A stretch of 64,000 bases of DNA from an uncultured Acetatifactor sp. (GCA_910583845.1 CAJUAB010000022.1:18971-82970), one strand, 5' to 3'; counted from the stretch's first letter, positions 31,745-40,681 are shown. Program-made: numbers and translations. The notes: generated by a model from the sequence alone, not told the origin.

Positions 31745-33205
31745 ATGAGCTATTCGACCATAACGCGGGCCATGGTCAGCTATGTGGAGAGCCACGCGGC
31801 TGACACAAAGCTGGATCTGGAACAGATGAGCCGGAGATTTGGCTATACGGAAAACTATATCCGGGAGTTATTTGCCGGACAGGTAGGTATATCCATTATG
31901 CAGTTTTATAAAAGACGGCGTATCGTTCTGTCGGCGGCCCAGCTGCTGCGCACGGACAAAAAAATACTGGATATCGCGCTGGAGAGGGGGTTTGGCTCCC
32001 ATGAAGCCTATACCCGTGCTTTTTCCAAAGTGATGGGCATGTCCCCCAGCGCTTTCCGCAGCGCCAGGCCGATCCTGGGAAAGGCGCAGCTACAGCCCGG
32101 CGTATATGGTCTGGAAATGCTGGAGCAAAAAGAGAGAAGGAGCGATGTAAGCGATATGATTCAGGACAATCAGGAGAGCATAATATTACATGATATCGGG
32201 CAGGTGAAGTTCGGCAGCTACGGAAGCGGCACCCCCTTTCCGATCTGTATCAAGGCGGTGTCGGAGTATCTGGGGGATGACGTGTCCTATCCCTATATCA
32301 TGGCGGCCACGGGAGCGGCGTTCCGGCTGGTGTGGAACACGGCCTGCTGGGATCTGAGCAATGTGGACATCTATCATACATTCACGGAATCCAACGAGGT
32401 GTACGGACTGGGAGCCAGGGCTCTGGGACGGGAGTTTTCCTTTCTGGGCCGGGAAGAGAACACCATAAAGGAGGATTTCTTACAGTTTATCAAGACGCAT
32501 TTGGCTGAGGGCTATCCCTGTATCGCGCTGGGGATCATCGGACCGCCGGAGCCCTGTATTGTGGCCGGTTATGGAGAGGACGGGGAGAGCCTGCTGGGCT
32601 GGAACTTCTTCCAGGAGGACCCTGAGTATGCGGGGCAGGTCAGCACTGCGGAAAACGGCTATTTTGTCTGTAAGAACTGGTGGGAAAATACGGACACACA
32701 GGCGGTGATGTGCATAGGACCGGTGAACGCGCAGGAAGTATCGCCGCAGGAGATCCTGCAGCGGGCGGTAAGTGCCCTGGAGGGGAGAAAGGAGTATTCC
32801 TATGCCAAGGGAATACTGGCATACGACGCGTGGCGCGAGATGCTTCTGGATGAGAGTTATTTTGCCAGTGAGGCTTATGACAGTCTGTTCTCCAAACTGT
32901 TGGTGCAGAATGATGCCACACAGTGTCTGGCGGACGGCAGAAGTAAGGGGGCTCAATATCTGCTGGAACTGGCGGCAGAAGGGAAAGAAGGACATGAGAA
33001 GCTGGAGAAGGCCGCCCGGCATTTCCAGAAGGTCAGTGCCCATGCGGAAGAGATGGGCCGCCTGCTGGGGGACTGGTCCGATATGGATGCCATGTTAAAG
33101 CGCCTGGCGGACAGAAAAGTGCGGGAGAAGCTGGCGGAACGGATTCTCGTCGCCAAAGCGCAGGATGAGGCGGCGCTGTCCTGCCTGAAGGAGTATTTGC
33201 AATAG
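31745..33205 (+). CDS. AraC-family regulator with a long C-terminal domain
   Basis: 486 residues. The AraC double helix-turn-helix is N-terminal (about 5-108): LDLEQMSRRFGYTENYIREL, then ILDIALERGFGSHEAYTRAF and FSKVMGMSPSAFR. Residues 140-330 form an alpha/beta domain (IVAGYGEDGESLLGWNFF, TQAVMCIGP) similar in flavour to the C39-like/BtrH-type sensor domains, though no catalytic Cys motif is visible. The last 150 residues are helical. AGAGGAAC precedes the ATG, and a promoter-like TGTTACAATATG lies upstream. It is not evidently linked in an operon to the WYL gene. Confidence 0.75.
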   Translation: MSYSTITRAMVSYVESHAADTKLDLEQMSRRFGYTENYIRELFAGQVGISIMQFYKRRRIVLSAAQLLRTDKKILDIALERGFGSHEAYTRAFSKVMGMSPSAFRSARPILGKAQLQPGVYGLEMLEQKERRSDVSDMIQDNQESIILHDIGQVKFGSYGSGTPFPICIKAVSEYLGDDVSYPYIMAATGAAFRLVWNTACWDLSNVDIYHTFTESNEVYGLGARALGREFSFLGREENTIKEDFLQFIKTHLAEGYPCIALGIIGPPEPCIVAGYGEDGESLLGWNFFQEDPEYAGQVSTAENGYFVCKNWWENTDTQAVMCIGPVNAQEVSPQEILQRAVSALEGRKEYSYAKGILAYDAWREMLLDESYFASEAYDSLFSKLLVQNDATQCLADGRSKGAQYLLELAAEGKEGHEKLEKAARHFQKVSAHAEEMGRLLGDWSDMDAMLKRLADRKVREKLAERILVAKAQDEAALSCLKEYLQ

Positions 33206-33312
33206 AGTACCGGATCAGATCCGGCTGTTTATACAGGACAACAAAATTCTCGCAGGGCGTAGGTATATTGTTTGAGAGAAGCGGGCGCAGGGCAGCGTCC
33301 GCTTCTTTTCAC

Positions 33313-33420
33313 TTGTACAAAAACGGAGTGTACGGTATAATGACCTTATTCGAGGCAGGAGGTGGCCGAATGGCCTGCGGATTGTGCACATGATATAATG
33401 ACCTTATTCAAGGCAGGAAA
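33313..33420 (+). promoter_or_regulatory. promoter with a duplicated TATAATGACCTTATTC unit
   Basis: TTGTAC-N17-TATAAT (-10 at 33336) is followed by GACCTTATTCGAGGCAGG. The block TATAATGACCTTATTC-AAGGCAGG repeats 58 bp later (33394). A third copy is at 53413, before the nucleotidyltransferase gene. The copies share about 27 bp beyond the -10 box, so this is a repeated sequence rather than just two promoters. Confidence 0.6.
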
Positions 33421-33461
33421 TGGCCGGACGATTGCAGCGTTAATCGGCAAGGGAGGCGTAT

Positions 33462-35057
33462 ATGGGAATTTATCTGAACCCGGACAACGACGGTTTCTGG
33501 CAGGCAGTTCGTTCAGAGATTTATGTGGACAAAACGGAACTGATTGCAGTCACAAACAGATATTTGAATACAGAGCAGAAATATATCTGCGTCAGCAGAC
33601 CGAGACGCTTTGGAAAATCCGTGGCCTTGAATATGCTGGCGGCCTATTACAGCCGGGGGTGTGCATCAAGGGATTTGTTCAGAGGGTTCAAGATAGAAAG
33701 TCAGGAAACCTTTCCGGAGCACCTGAATCAATATGATGTTATTTTTCTGAATATGCAGCAATTTTTGATCAGGGCAAAGGGGCGCTCAGTGACAGAATAC
33801 CTGGAAAAACAGGTCATTGACGAGATCCGGGAACTGTATGGCGATTTGTTTTCAGAGCAGGAAACAATTCTTGCGGCTGTACTGGAACGGATCTATGTCA
33901 AAAAGAAGAAAAAGTTTATTTTTCTGATTGACGAATGGGACTGCGTGATGCGGGAAAGACAGGAATCGGAGTCGCTACAGAAGCAGTATCTGGATTTTCT
34001 GAGAAATCTCTTGAAAGACCAGGCTTATGTGGCGCTGGCCTATATGACAGGAATACTTCCCGTGAAAAAGTACGGGCAGCATTCGGCACTGAATATGTTC
34101 TGGGAGTATTCCATGACAAACCAGTATATTTTTGAGGAATACACCGGTTTTACAGAGGATGAAGTAAAGGCGCTATGCGAGCGATACCACATGGACTTTT
34201 CTCAGACCAGCAGCTGGTATGACGGATACAGGTTCAAAAGGTTCAGGCATATTTACAATCCAAGGTCGGTGGTGGCGACCATGAGCTGTCAGGATTTTTC
34301 CAATTACTGGACATCCACGGAGACCTATGACGCGTTGAAAATCTATATGGATATGGATTTTGACGGGCTGCGGGCGGATATTGTACGGATGATCGGCGGT
34401 GGGCATGTGCTGGTGAATACACGAAGTTTTCAGAATGATATGCGCAATTTCAGGACAAAGGATGATGTGCTGACATTGCTGGTCCATCTGGGATATCTTG
34501 CCTATGACTCTGAGACAAAAGAGACATTTATTCCCAACCGGGAAATTATAGAAGAGTTTGAGAACGCGGTCAGCGTTGGCGGCTGGGGGGAGGTCATGCG
34601 GGTCCTGAAAGCATCGGAAAGATTGCTGGAGGATACGCTTCTGTGTGATGGAGAGCGTGTGGCGGAAGGGCTGGACAGAGCGCATATGGAGATATCGTCC
34701 ATCCTGAGCTATAATGACGAAAACTCTTTAAGTTGCGCCATCGGACTGGCATACTACAGCGCAAGAAAGGACTACCGGCTGATTCGGGAGATGCCGGCGG
34801 GAAGGGGCTTTGCGGACATTGTATTCCTGCCGCTCCCGCATACAGGCAAACCGGCGCTGGTGGTGGAACTCAAATACAATCAGTCCGCGGACAGCGCGTT
34901 GCGGCAGATCAGGGAACGGCGTTATACCCAGGCGCTGGAAGGATTCGCCGGAGATATCCTGCTGGTGGGGATCAGCTACGACAAAAATCATCCGAATAAG
35001 CCTCACAGCTGCGTGATAGAAAAGCTGGTGGCGGAAACAGGGGGAGCGGGTGCTTGA
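33462..35057 (+). CDS. AAA-ATPase-like/PD-(D/E)XK protein (DUF1703-type)
   Basis: 531 residues, a type found in many copies in Lachnospiraceae and Bacteroidetes. The N-terminal AAA-ATPase-like domain opens GIYLNPDNDGFWQAVRSEIY, with Walker A RPRRFGKSV near residue 46 and Walker B FIFLIDEWDCV near 153. The C-terminal nuclease-like domain has ADIVFLPLP near 450 and LVVELKYNQSA near 466 (Asp and Glu-x-Lys of PD-(D/E)XK). Molecular function is unknown; mobile-element or defence roles have been suggested. GGGAGG precedes the ATG. The stop codon lies in the loop of the terminator. Confidence 0.85.
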   Translation: MGIYLNPDNDGFWQAVRSEIYVDKTELIAVTNRYLNTEQKYICVSRPRRFGKSVALNMLAAYYSRGCASRDLFRGFKIESQETFPEHLNQYDVIFLNMQQFLIRAKGRSVTEYLEKQVIDEIRELYGDLFSEQETILAAVLERIYVKKKKKFIFLIDEWDCVMRERQESESLQKQYLDFLRNLLKDQAYVALAYMTGILPVKKYGQHSALNMFWEYSMTNQYIFEEYTGFTEDEVKALCERYHMDFSQTSSWYDGYRFKRFRHIYNPRSVVATMSCQDFSNYWTSTETYDALKIYMDMDFDGLRADIVRMIGGGHVLVNTRSFQNDMRNFRTKDDVLTLLVHLGYLAYDSETKETFIPNREIIEEFENAVSVGGWGEVMRVLKASERLLEDTLLCDGERVAEGLDRAHMEISSILSYNDENSLSCAIGLAYYSARKDYRLIREMPAGRGFADIVFLPLPHTGKPALVVELKYNQSADSALRQIRERRYTQALEGFAGDILLVGISYDKNHPNKPHSCVIEKLVAETGGAGA

Positions 35058-35079
35058 ATGCGCCCGCTTTTGCTTTTTT
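35046..35079 (+). terminator. intrinsic terminator overlapping the end of the AAA gene
   Basis: GCGGGTGC pairs with GCGCCCGC (one T-G pair) around a 6-base loop containing the stop, followed by TTTTGCTTTTTT. Confidence 0.75.
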
Positions 35080-35134
35080 GCAGCCTCACGGTGTTTTCCC
35101 ATACCTGTCCCCGGCGGCGCGAATCATAGAAAGC

Positions 35135-35207
35135 AGTGCCGCTTGAGCGGAAAAAAGTGTCACTTGACCCCGGCGGGCTTGTGCCGGGGGAGAGGAATTG
35201 ATACAAT
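35135..35207 (+). promoter_or_regulatory. LytTR-type operator (21-bp direct repeat) and promoter
   Basis: AGTGCCGCTTGA (35135-35146) and AGTGTCACTTGA (35156-35167) are 10/12 identical and exactly 21 bp apart, the LytTR geometry. A promoter TTGTGC-N17-TACAAT lies just after (35179-35207), and the LytTR gene starts at 35260. Autoregulation is the simplest reading. Confidence 0.6.
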
Positions 35208-35259
35208 ATTCCTGTCCGCCGGACAGGCCGCGTATCTTCCCGGCTGAAAGGAGCCCTGC

Positions 35260-35700
35260 ATGAAATACACCATAGAGCATATCTCCCAGGGAGAAGAAGA
35301 AGTCATTCTGCGCTGCCACAGTCCGTCGGCAGAGATGGAACAGCTGATCCGCTATCTGGAATCCCGGAGCCGGAAGCTGATCGGAATCAGGGACGGCATA
35401 CGGACGGTGGTGGAGCAGCCGGAAATTCTGTATGTGGAGAGCGTGGAGGGGAAGACATTCGCCTATACGGAGTCGGAGGTGTTTCAGATGGAGCATTCTC
35501 TGGCACAGATGGAACAGCTGCTGGGGGCAGTGAATTTCTTCCGCTGTAGCAAGTCCATGATCCTGAATATTGACAGGGTAAGGGAGCTGAGAAGTCTGGC
35601 GTCCAATCGCATTGAAGCCACCATGTGCAACGGGGAGCGCATTATGATCTCCCGGACCTATGCGTCGGAGTTCCGCAGGCGGCTCAGAGGAGGGAGATAA
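35260..35700 (+). CDS. stand-alone LytTR DNA-binding regulator
   Basis: 146 residues: a short N-terminal alpha/beta part (1-45), then a complete LytTR domain (about 48-146) with PEILYVESVEGKTFAYTES, FFRCSKSMILNIDRVRELRS and RIMISRTYASEFRRRL. There is no receiver domain. Such proteins pair with DUF3021 membrane proteins, as here, and usually control the adjacent ABC transporter. A ribosome binding site AAAGGAG lies before the ATG. A 21-bp-spaced direct repeat upstream is its likely binding site. Confidence 0.88.
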   Translation: MKYTIEHISQGEEEVILRCHSPSAEMEQLIRYLESRSRKLIGIRDGIRTVVEQPEILYVESVEGKTFAYTESEVFQMEHSLAQMEQLLGAVNFFRCSKSMILNIDRVRELRSLASNRIEATMCNGERIMISRTYASEFRRRLRGGR

Positions 35701-35889
35701 GCCGCGCTTTTCCGGGGCAGATATATGCGCGGCACGGACATGCGAAAGGACTTTGGGGCATCGGGGCTGACCGGTATGCAAGAGCGATTTTCCGAAGACG
35801 GAGAGTAGCGGCCGGGGATTGACGGAGCAGGGAATCGTTCAGGCGCGCTGTGCGCCGGATTGGAAAGAATGAGCAGGGAGGGCGGTATC

Positions 35890-36372
35890 GTGAAAAGAAG
35901 AGGAGAAAAACTGTCATTGCTGGAGCGTTATCTGGCGGTGGAAATTGAGATTGAGTTCAAGGCATGCCTCTATTTTTTCTGCATCCTGTTCTTTTACTCC
36001 ATGTACCGGCTTATGTGCGGGAGCGCGGAGGCCAGCATCCTCCATATGGGGGAAATGATTGTTCTGACCTATGGAATGGGGTATTTTCAAAAGTATGTGT
36101 TGGCGGGCTTTGACGAGGCGGACCGGATGGGGATCAGGGAGACGGGTTTTCTGTTTCTCTGTGTGGGAATCTACGCTGCGGTTTCCTGGTTGGGCGCATG
36201 GTTCGACAGGCGCCTTCCGGTTACGTTTTTCTATGCCTTTTATATGGCGCTGGCCTATGTCTGCGGTTTTCTGGTCTATAAGATCAAGCGGGCGCTGGAC
36301 GCGAAGAGGCTGAATGAGGATCTGCGGGCATTTCAGAGGCGGGACGCCGCAGAGGAGGACGGAAACAGTTGA
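35890..36372 (+). CDS. DUF3021 family membrane protein
   Basis: 160 residues with four hydrophobic segments (about 20-38, 46-66, 75-98, 106-128), a basic N terminus (KRRGEKLSLLERYLA) and a charged C-terminal tail. DUF3021 proteins are partners of LytTR regulators and may sense or sequester signals at the membrane; the mechanism is unknown. I chose GTG at 35890, 6 bp after AGGGAGGGCGG; an ATG at 35869 would add seven residues but has no site. It lies between the LytTR gene and the ABC genes. Confidence 0.75.
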   Translation: MKRRGEKLSLLERYLAVEIEIEFKACLYFFCILFFYSMYRLMCGSAEASILHMGEMIVLTYGMGYFQKYVLAGFDEADRMGIRETGFLFLCVGIYAAVSWLGAWFDRRLPVTFFYAFYMALAYVCGFLVYKIKRALDAKRLNEDLRAFQRRDAAEEDGNS

Positions 36373-36430
36373 GGCTCTGTTTGGAAAACGAATTTTATTG
36401 ATCCCGGATTGTCCGGGGCAGGGAGGGAAA

Positions 36431-37264
36431 ATGGACCATCCAAATACAGTGATAGAAATCAGTCATTTGACAAAAAATTACGGAAAGCACAGGGGGGTGA
36501 CGGATCTGAGCCTCCATGTGGAGCAGGGGACAATCTTTGGGTTCCTGGGGCCCAACGGCGCCGGGAAATCCACCACCATACGGGCCATGCTGGGGTTTAT
36601 ACGCTTTGACAGCGGCCGGATCAGCCTGTTCGGAAATGATATCCGCCGTCACAGGGAGGAGATTCTGGCCCAGGTGGGGTATATGCCGTCGGAGGCCATG
36701 TTTTATCCTGATATGAAAGTCAGGGAGGTCATTCGTCTGGCGGCCCGGGTGAGGGGAGTGGACTGCGGGGAGGAGAGCGGGAAGCTCTGTGAACGGCTCC
36801 AGGTGGATACGGAGAAGAAAATCCGGGAGCTTTCTCTGGGAAATCGCAAAAAAGTCAGCATTGTCTGCGCCATGCAGCACAGACCCAGGCTCTTTGTGTT
36901 TGACGAGCCCACCAGCGGACTGGACCCGCTGATGCAGACCACATTTTTTTCGCTGATCCGGGAATATGTGGATCAGGGAGCCACCTGTATGCTGTCTACC
37001 CATGTGTTGCCGGAGGTAAAGCGCTACTGCGACCATGTGGCCATTATGAAAGAAGGGGAACTGCAATGTGTACAGACGGTGGCGGCCCTGACAAAAGCCG
37101 GAGCCAGGCGGATCAAATGGGTGAGAGACGGCAGGCGGGAGGAGTTTCTGTACGACAGGGATCTGAATGAACTGTACCGGGAACTGGAAGGACACGACAT
37201 TACGGAGCTGCTGATCGAGGAGCCCTCTCTGGAGGAAGTTTTTATAGAATATTATAAGGCGTAG
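36431..37264 (+). CDS. ABC-2 type transporter ATP-binding protein
   Basis: 277 residues: Walker A GPNGAGKSTT at 40-49, signature LSLGNRKKVSIVCAMQ, Walker B LFVFDEPTSGLDP, and a C-terminal extension (LYRELEGHDITELLIEEPSL) typical of the DrrA/BcrA/CcmA group. The start at 36431 follows GGGAGGG. It is in one operon with the LytTR and DUF3021 genes upstream and the permease downstream. Likely exports a drug, peptide or lipid when the LytTR regulator switches it on. Confidence 0.9.
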   Translation: MDHPNTVIEISHLTKNYGKHRGVTDLSLHVEQGTIFGFLGPNGAGKSTTIRAMLGFIRFDSGRISLFGNDIRRHREEILAQVGYMPSEAMFYPDMKVREVIRLAARVRGVDCGEESGKLCERLQVDTEKKIRELSLGNRKKVSIVCAMQHRPRLFVFDEPTSGLDPLMQTTFFSLIREYVDQGATCMLSTHVLPEVKRYCDHVAIMKEGELQCVQTVAALTKAGARRIKWVRDGRREEFLYDRDLNELYRELEGHDITELLIEEPSLEEVFIEYYKA

Positions 37265-37322
37265 GGCTTATGGATTTGAATTGCCGGGAAGCATTTTTCA
37301 AACACACTCTGAGGAGGAAGGT

Positions 37323-38111
37323 ATGAGATATCTATACGGACATGAGATGAGACAATATTGGAAAACGGCACTGCTTTGGGCGGTCTGTGTGGGCGGCATG
37401 GGGATGGGCTGCATCCTTTTGTATTCCGGTATGCAGGAAGAGATGGCGGGCATGGCGGAAAACTTTGCCGCCATGGGGGCTTTCTCGGCGGCATTTGGAA
37501 TGGACCGGCTCAGTATCGCCACTCTGAAAGGTTTTTTCGCCACGGAGGTGGGGACCATTCACGAGCTGGGCGGAGCCATGTTTGCCGCTGTGATCAGTAT
37601 GAACATACTGTCCAAGGAGGAAGCCGGGCATACCAGTGAGTTTCTGTTTTCCCTGCCTGTATCCAGGGGAAAGGTGGTCTGGATGAAATGGGGGGCTGTT
37701 TGTACCGGTCTGCTTCTGTTCCAAGCGGTCTGCGCGGGGTTTTATGGTATGGGGTTTCTGGCGCTTTCGGAGGGGATACCCGGAAAAGAATGGTTCCTGT
37801 ACCATGTCATGCAGCTTCTTATGGGACTGGAACTGGCGGGGATCTGCTTTGCCGCCTCCGCTTTTTCCAGACAGAACAGGCTGGGGGTGGGCCTGGGGCT
37901 TGTACTGCTTTTCTATGCCTGCGATCTGGTGGGCAGGGTCATTCCGAAGATGGAGAAGCTGTCGGTCTTCAGTCCCTTCGCCTATGCCAACGCGTCTGAG
38001 ATTCTGGGCACAGGAGAGATTGCCGTGAAGGGCGCTCTGCTGGGAGCGGGAGTGCTGGCTCTGGCACTGGGGACTGCCTGGGTGAAGTACACGGGAAAGG
38101 ACCAGTTGTAG
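37323..38111 (+). CDS. ABC-2 type permease
   Basis: 262 residues with six membrane segments and an opening amphipathic stretch (YLYGHEMRQYWKTALLW). SKEEAGHTSEFLFSLPVSRGKVVWMK is the cytoplasmic loop typical of ABC-2 permeases that contact the ATPase. Start ATG at 37323 follows GAGGAAGG; an earlier in-frame start lacks a site. Last gene of the LytTR-DUF3021-ABC operon. Confidence 0.85.
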   Translation: MRYLYGHEMRQYWKTALLWAVCVGGMGMGCILLYSGMQEEMAGMAENFAAMGAFSAAFGMDRLSIATLKGFFATEVGTIHELGGAMFAAVISMNILSKEEAGHTSEFLFSLPVSRGKVVWMKWGAVCTGLLLFQAVCAGFYGMGFLALSEGIPGKEWFLYHVMQLLMGLELAGICFAASAFSRQNRLGVGLGLVLLFYACDLVGRVIPKMEKLSVFSPFAYANASEILGTGEIAVKGALLGAGVLALALGTAWVKYTGKDQL

Positions 38112-38193
38112 AGGGCTTTCACGGGATCTGCCGCAAGGGGCACAAACGGCCTATATTTAGCCTGCCGGGAGCATAAAAATACCATAAAATGTA

Positions 38194-38222
38194 TTGCATA
38201 TTGCGGGATATGACGATATAAT
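38194..38222 (+). promoter_or_regulatory. sigma-A promoter of the FliD-like gene
   Basis: TTGCAT (38194-38199), 17-bp spacer, TATAAT (38217-38222). It resembles the housekeeping class and not the sigma-28 class that normally drives flagellar filament genes. Confidence 0.65.
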
Positions 38223-38277
38223 AAACATAACAGGAAGTTTCTTTAAACAAAGGTCAAGGATGACAGGAGGTAGGATT

Positions 38278-39501
38278 ATGGGAATCAGCATTAATGTACC
38301 GGCTTCAAAGCCAGACTATTCCTCTCTTTTTTCCAGCATTGGGTCCGCCGCCGGCAGCGCCGCTTCCAGCAATTGGCTGGGGGATTACGCAATGATCAAG
38401 AACGGCAGCTACGGCAGGCTTATGAAAGCCTACTATGCGGATATGAAGAGCGGCAGCGCGTCGGGTACGACGTCCACAGGTGGAAAAAACAGTAAGACAA
38501 ACAATGTTCTCGACAGGATTCTGGAGGAGAAAAGGCATCCGAAGGTTTCCAAGGAGGCGCAGGAGGCAAACACCAAGCTGACATCGGGGCTTTCCACTCT
38601 GAAGACGACTGTCTCGGCCCTACAGAGCGACAAGACTTACACGGACACGGCCAACGGCCCCAGCGCGGCGGACAAGGTAGTTTCCGCGATGAAAGCCTAT
38701 GTGTCGGACTATAACGAGGTCGTGAGCGCGGCTAAAAACTCCACATTGTCCAATAAGACGGCCTATGTGGCAAATGTGATGAGCACCACTGCGGCGAATG
38801 CGGATAAGCTGGCGGAGATCGGTCTCACCGTCAATTCGAACGGAACGCTTGAGCTCAACGAGGCCAAGCTGAAAGAGGCAGGCCCCTCCAAGGTGCAGGA
38901 GCTGTTTTCTTCCAAGAATATCATGAGCTACGGATCTACGGTGGCATCGCGGCTTCAGTTTGCGGGCGCTGCGTCCGGCACAGGCGCAACCGACAAGGAC
39001 ACAAGCACTGCCGCAGGTTCCAGCGCGGCCGCCCTCAAGGCGGACAGCAAGGCGCTTGCATCCGACGCCTTATTTGAAAAGGTGAAGGATAAGGATGGCA
39101 AAGAGACGGATCAGTACAATATTGACAAGATTTTTGCCACGGCCAAGAGCTTTGTGAGCAACTACAACAATATGTTCACCGTTGCTGAGTCCAGCTCCAA
39201 TTCCGGTGTGCTGGCAAATCTGTCCCACATCAGGGAGACGACGGCGCATTTTGCCGATAAACTGAAAAAGTTCGGAATTGATGTGGATGCCAAGGGCAAG
39301 ATGAAGATTGACGAGGACACGTTCAGAAAGTCGGATATGTCCGAAGTGCAGAAGCTCTTCAAGGACTATGGTTCTTCCGTTGCCACCAGCGCGTCACTGG
39401 TAGACTATTATATGACCACGCAGGCCAATGCATCTAACGGCTATACGGCAGCAGGGGAATATAATGTGCAGGGAAGCGCCCGCTATACGGACTTTGTATA
39501 A
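38278..39501 (+). CDS. orphan FliD-like (flagellar cap-related) protein
   Basis: 407 residues, rich in Ser, Ala, Thr and Lys, with no signal peptide and almost no Cys or Trp. Two similar segments, around 115-235 and 275-375, each follow the FliD C-terminal pattern: a YVSDYNEVV or FVSNYNNMF helix, LSNKTAYVANVMSTTA or LANLSHIRETTAHF, then LAEIGLTVNSNGTLELNEAKL or LKKFGIDVDAKGKMKIDED. No other flagellar gene is nearby and the promoter is sigma-A type. AGGAGG lies 7 bp before the ATG at 38278. It may be a repurposed filament-cap relative or a structural surface protein. It is flanked by terminators, so it is a single-gene unit. Confidence 0.65.
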   Translation: MGISINVPASKPDYSSLFSSIGSAAGSAASSNWLGDYAMIKNGSYGRLMKAYYADMKSGSASGTTSTGGKNSKTNNVLDRILEEKRHPKVSKEAQEANTKLTSGLSTLKTTVSALQSDKTYTDTANGPSAADKVVSAMKAYVSDYNEVVSAAKNSTLSNKTAYVANVMSTTAANADKLAEIGLTVNSNGTLELNEAKLKEAGPSKVQELFSSKNIMSYGSTVASRLQFAGAASGTGATDKDTSTAAGSSAAALKADSKALASDALFEKVKDKDGKETDQYNIDKIFATAKSFVSNYNNMFTVAESSSNSGVLANLSHIRETTAHFADKLKKFGIDVDAKGKMKIDEDTFRKSDMSEVQKLFKDYGSSVATSASLVDYYMTTQANASNGYTAAGEYNVQGSARYTDFV

Positions 39502-39529
39502 ACTGATTCAGGCAGTATAGATTGTGAAG

Positions 39530-39596
39530 GGATGCAGATCGCCCCATGTTTCATCCGGGCGGTTTGCATCCTTTTTGCTTCCGCCTGTGCGGAAGC
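39530..39596 (+). terminator. terminator followed by a second hairpin
   Basis: GGATGCA-GAT-CGCCC pairs with GGGCG-GTT-TGCATCC, then CTTTTTG (to 39576). Immediately after, GCTTCCGC-CTGT-GCGGAAGC (39577-39596) is a perfect 8-bp hairpin. Confidence 0.8.
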
Positions 39597-39621
39597 ATGA
39601 AGTAAAGGAAAGGGGAAGGAT

Positions 39622-40479
39622 ATGCGTTTACGGGACAGGAGAATAATGCCGCCTCTCTGGCTGGCTTATCCGGAAATTGAGCGATATTCCATCGGCTGGC
39701 GTATGGGCTATGGTGAAGATTACAGATATCAGTTTTGGGACTGGATGGAGACTTTGTCCGGGGAGGAACGGAGAGAGTACCGGGAGTTGTTTCCGGAACC
39801 GGTCACATGGAGGGGATGGTGGGAGGAGGAGGACACCTGTGAAATGCTGACACAGGGTGTGTTTTGTATGCCCTTGTGGAGGCCCATGGGAGAGCCGAAA
39901 TACACCCGCGCCCGGCTTACGCGGGAGTCCGGACAGCAGGAGTTCTGCCTGTTCTGGGGGCATCGGCCCTCCAGGGACGGCGCGGTCACCCGGACCTGTC
40001 TCAGCCAGTGGTGGATGGAAGAATTCTGGGCCGTCGCCCGGAAATACTGCTGTATGGAACAGTATATGATGGAAAAGAAGGCGGAGCTCTTCGCAGACGG
40101 GCAAACCAGAAAACAGATCATGGAAAGCAAAACCCCCGATCAGTTCAAGGCCCTGGGCCGCAAAGTCCAGGGCTTTGAGCAGGAATTATGGGACAGGGCC
40201 AAATTCTCCATTGTGCTCAACGGAAACTGGTGCAAATTCAGCCAGAGCCGGAGACTGCGGGATTTTTTGCTCTCCACGGGCGACCGCGTCCTTGTGGAGG
40301 CCAGCCCCTACGATACGGTCTGGGGAATCGGACTCTCCGCGGACGCGCCGGAGGCAAAAAATCCATGGAATTGGCGGGGGGAGAATCTGCTGGGCTTTGC
40401 GCTGATGGAGGTGAGGGACGAACTTCGCCGGGTCACCAAGAACGAGGGACTGTGTGACTTTCGCCTGACAGAGCGATGA
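39622..40479 (+). CDS. NADAR domain protein (YbiA-like) with N-terminal extension
   Basis: 285 residues. Residues 115-280 match the NADAR (DUF1768) fold: SQWWMEEFWA, CCMEQYMMEKKAELFADG, FKALGRKVQGFEQELW, LRDFLLSTGDRVLVEASP, DTVWGIGLSADAP, WRGENLLGFALMEVRDEL. E. coli YbiA cleaves the N-glycosidic bond of early riboflavin intermediates, and other NADAR proteins remove ADP-ribose from DNA guanine. The first 100 residues, rich in Trp, Glu and Arg, are not part of the usual domain and I do not recognise them. AAAGGGGAAGG precedes the ATG. No DarT-like toxin or riboflavin gene adjoins it. Confidence 0.85.
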   Translation: MRLRDRRIMPPLWLAYPEIERYSIGWRMGYGEDYRYQFWDWMETLSGEERREYRELFPEPVTWRGWWEEEDTCEMLTQGVFCMPLWRPMGEPKYTRARLTRESGQQEFCLFWGHRPSRDGAVTRTCLSQWWMEEFWAVARKYCCMEQYMMEKKAELFADGQTRKQIMESKTPDQFKALGRKVQGFEQELWDRAKFSIVLNGNWCKFSQSRRLRDFLLSTGDRVLVEASPYDTVWGIGLSADAPEAKNPWNWRGENLLGFALMEVRDELRRVTKNEGLCDFRLTER

Positions 40480-40525
40480 GGAGAAAATGAAATAAGCGGT
40501 TGTTGAATCCAGGAAAACATGATAA

Positions 40526-40681
40526 ACTGTACAGAGCAGTCATTGTGGGTATGAATACGAGTGCGGCAGCGCAATCATATACACAGTCTGCAGCAACGGA
40601 TTTTATATTCCTGCGGGAGCCGCTGAAGTGGCGCATTTGAAGGCGTTTGGCAATGATCTGGGTGAGATCGTGTGGGGGTAA
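40526..40681 (+). pseudogene. possible short gene remnant
   Basis: An open frame of 51 codons with no ribosome binding site ends in GFYIPAGAAEVAHLKAFGND, which has protein-like composition, but upstream the sense seems to continue in another frame (AVIVGMNTSAAAQSY). It looks like the frameshifted end of a lost gene. A promoter-like TTGTTG-N17-TAAACT lies at about 40499-40527. The rest of the 40480-40820 gap shows nothing else. I cannot name the family. Confidence 0.25.
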
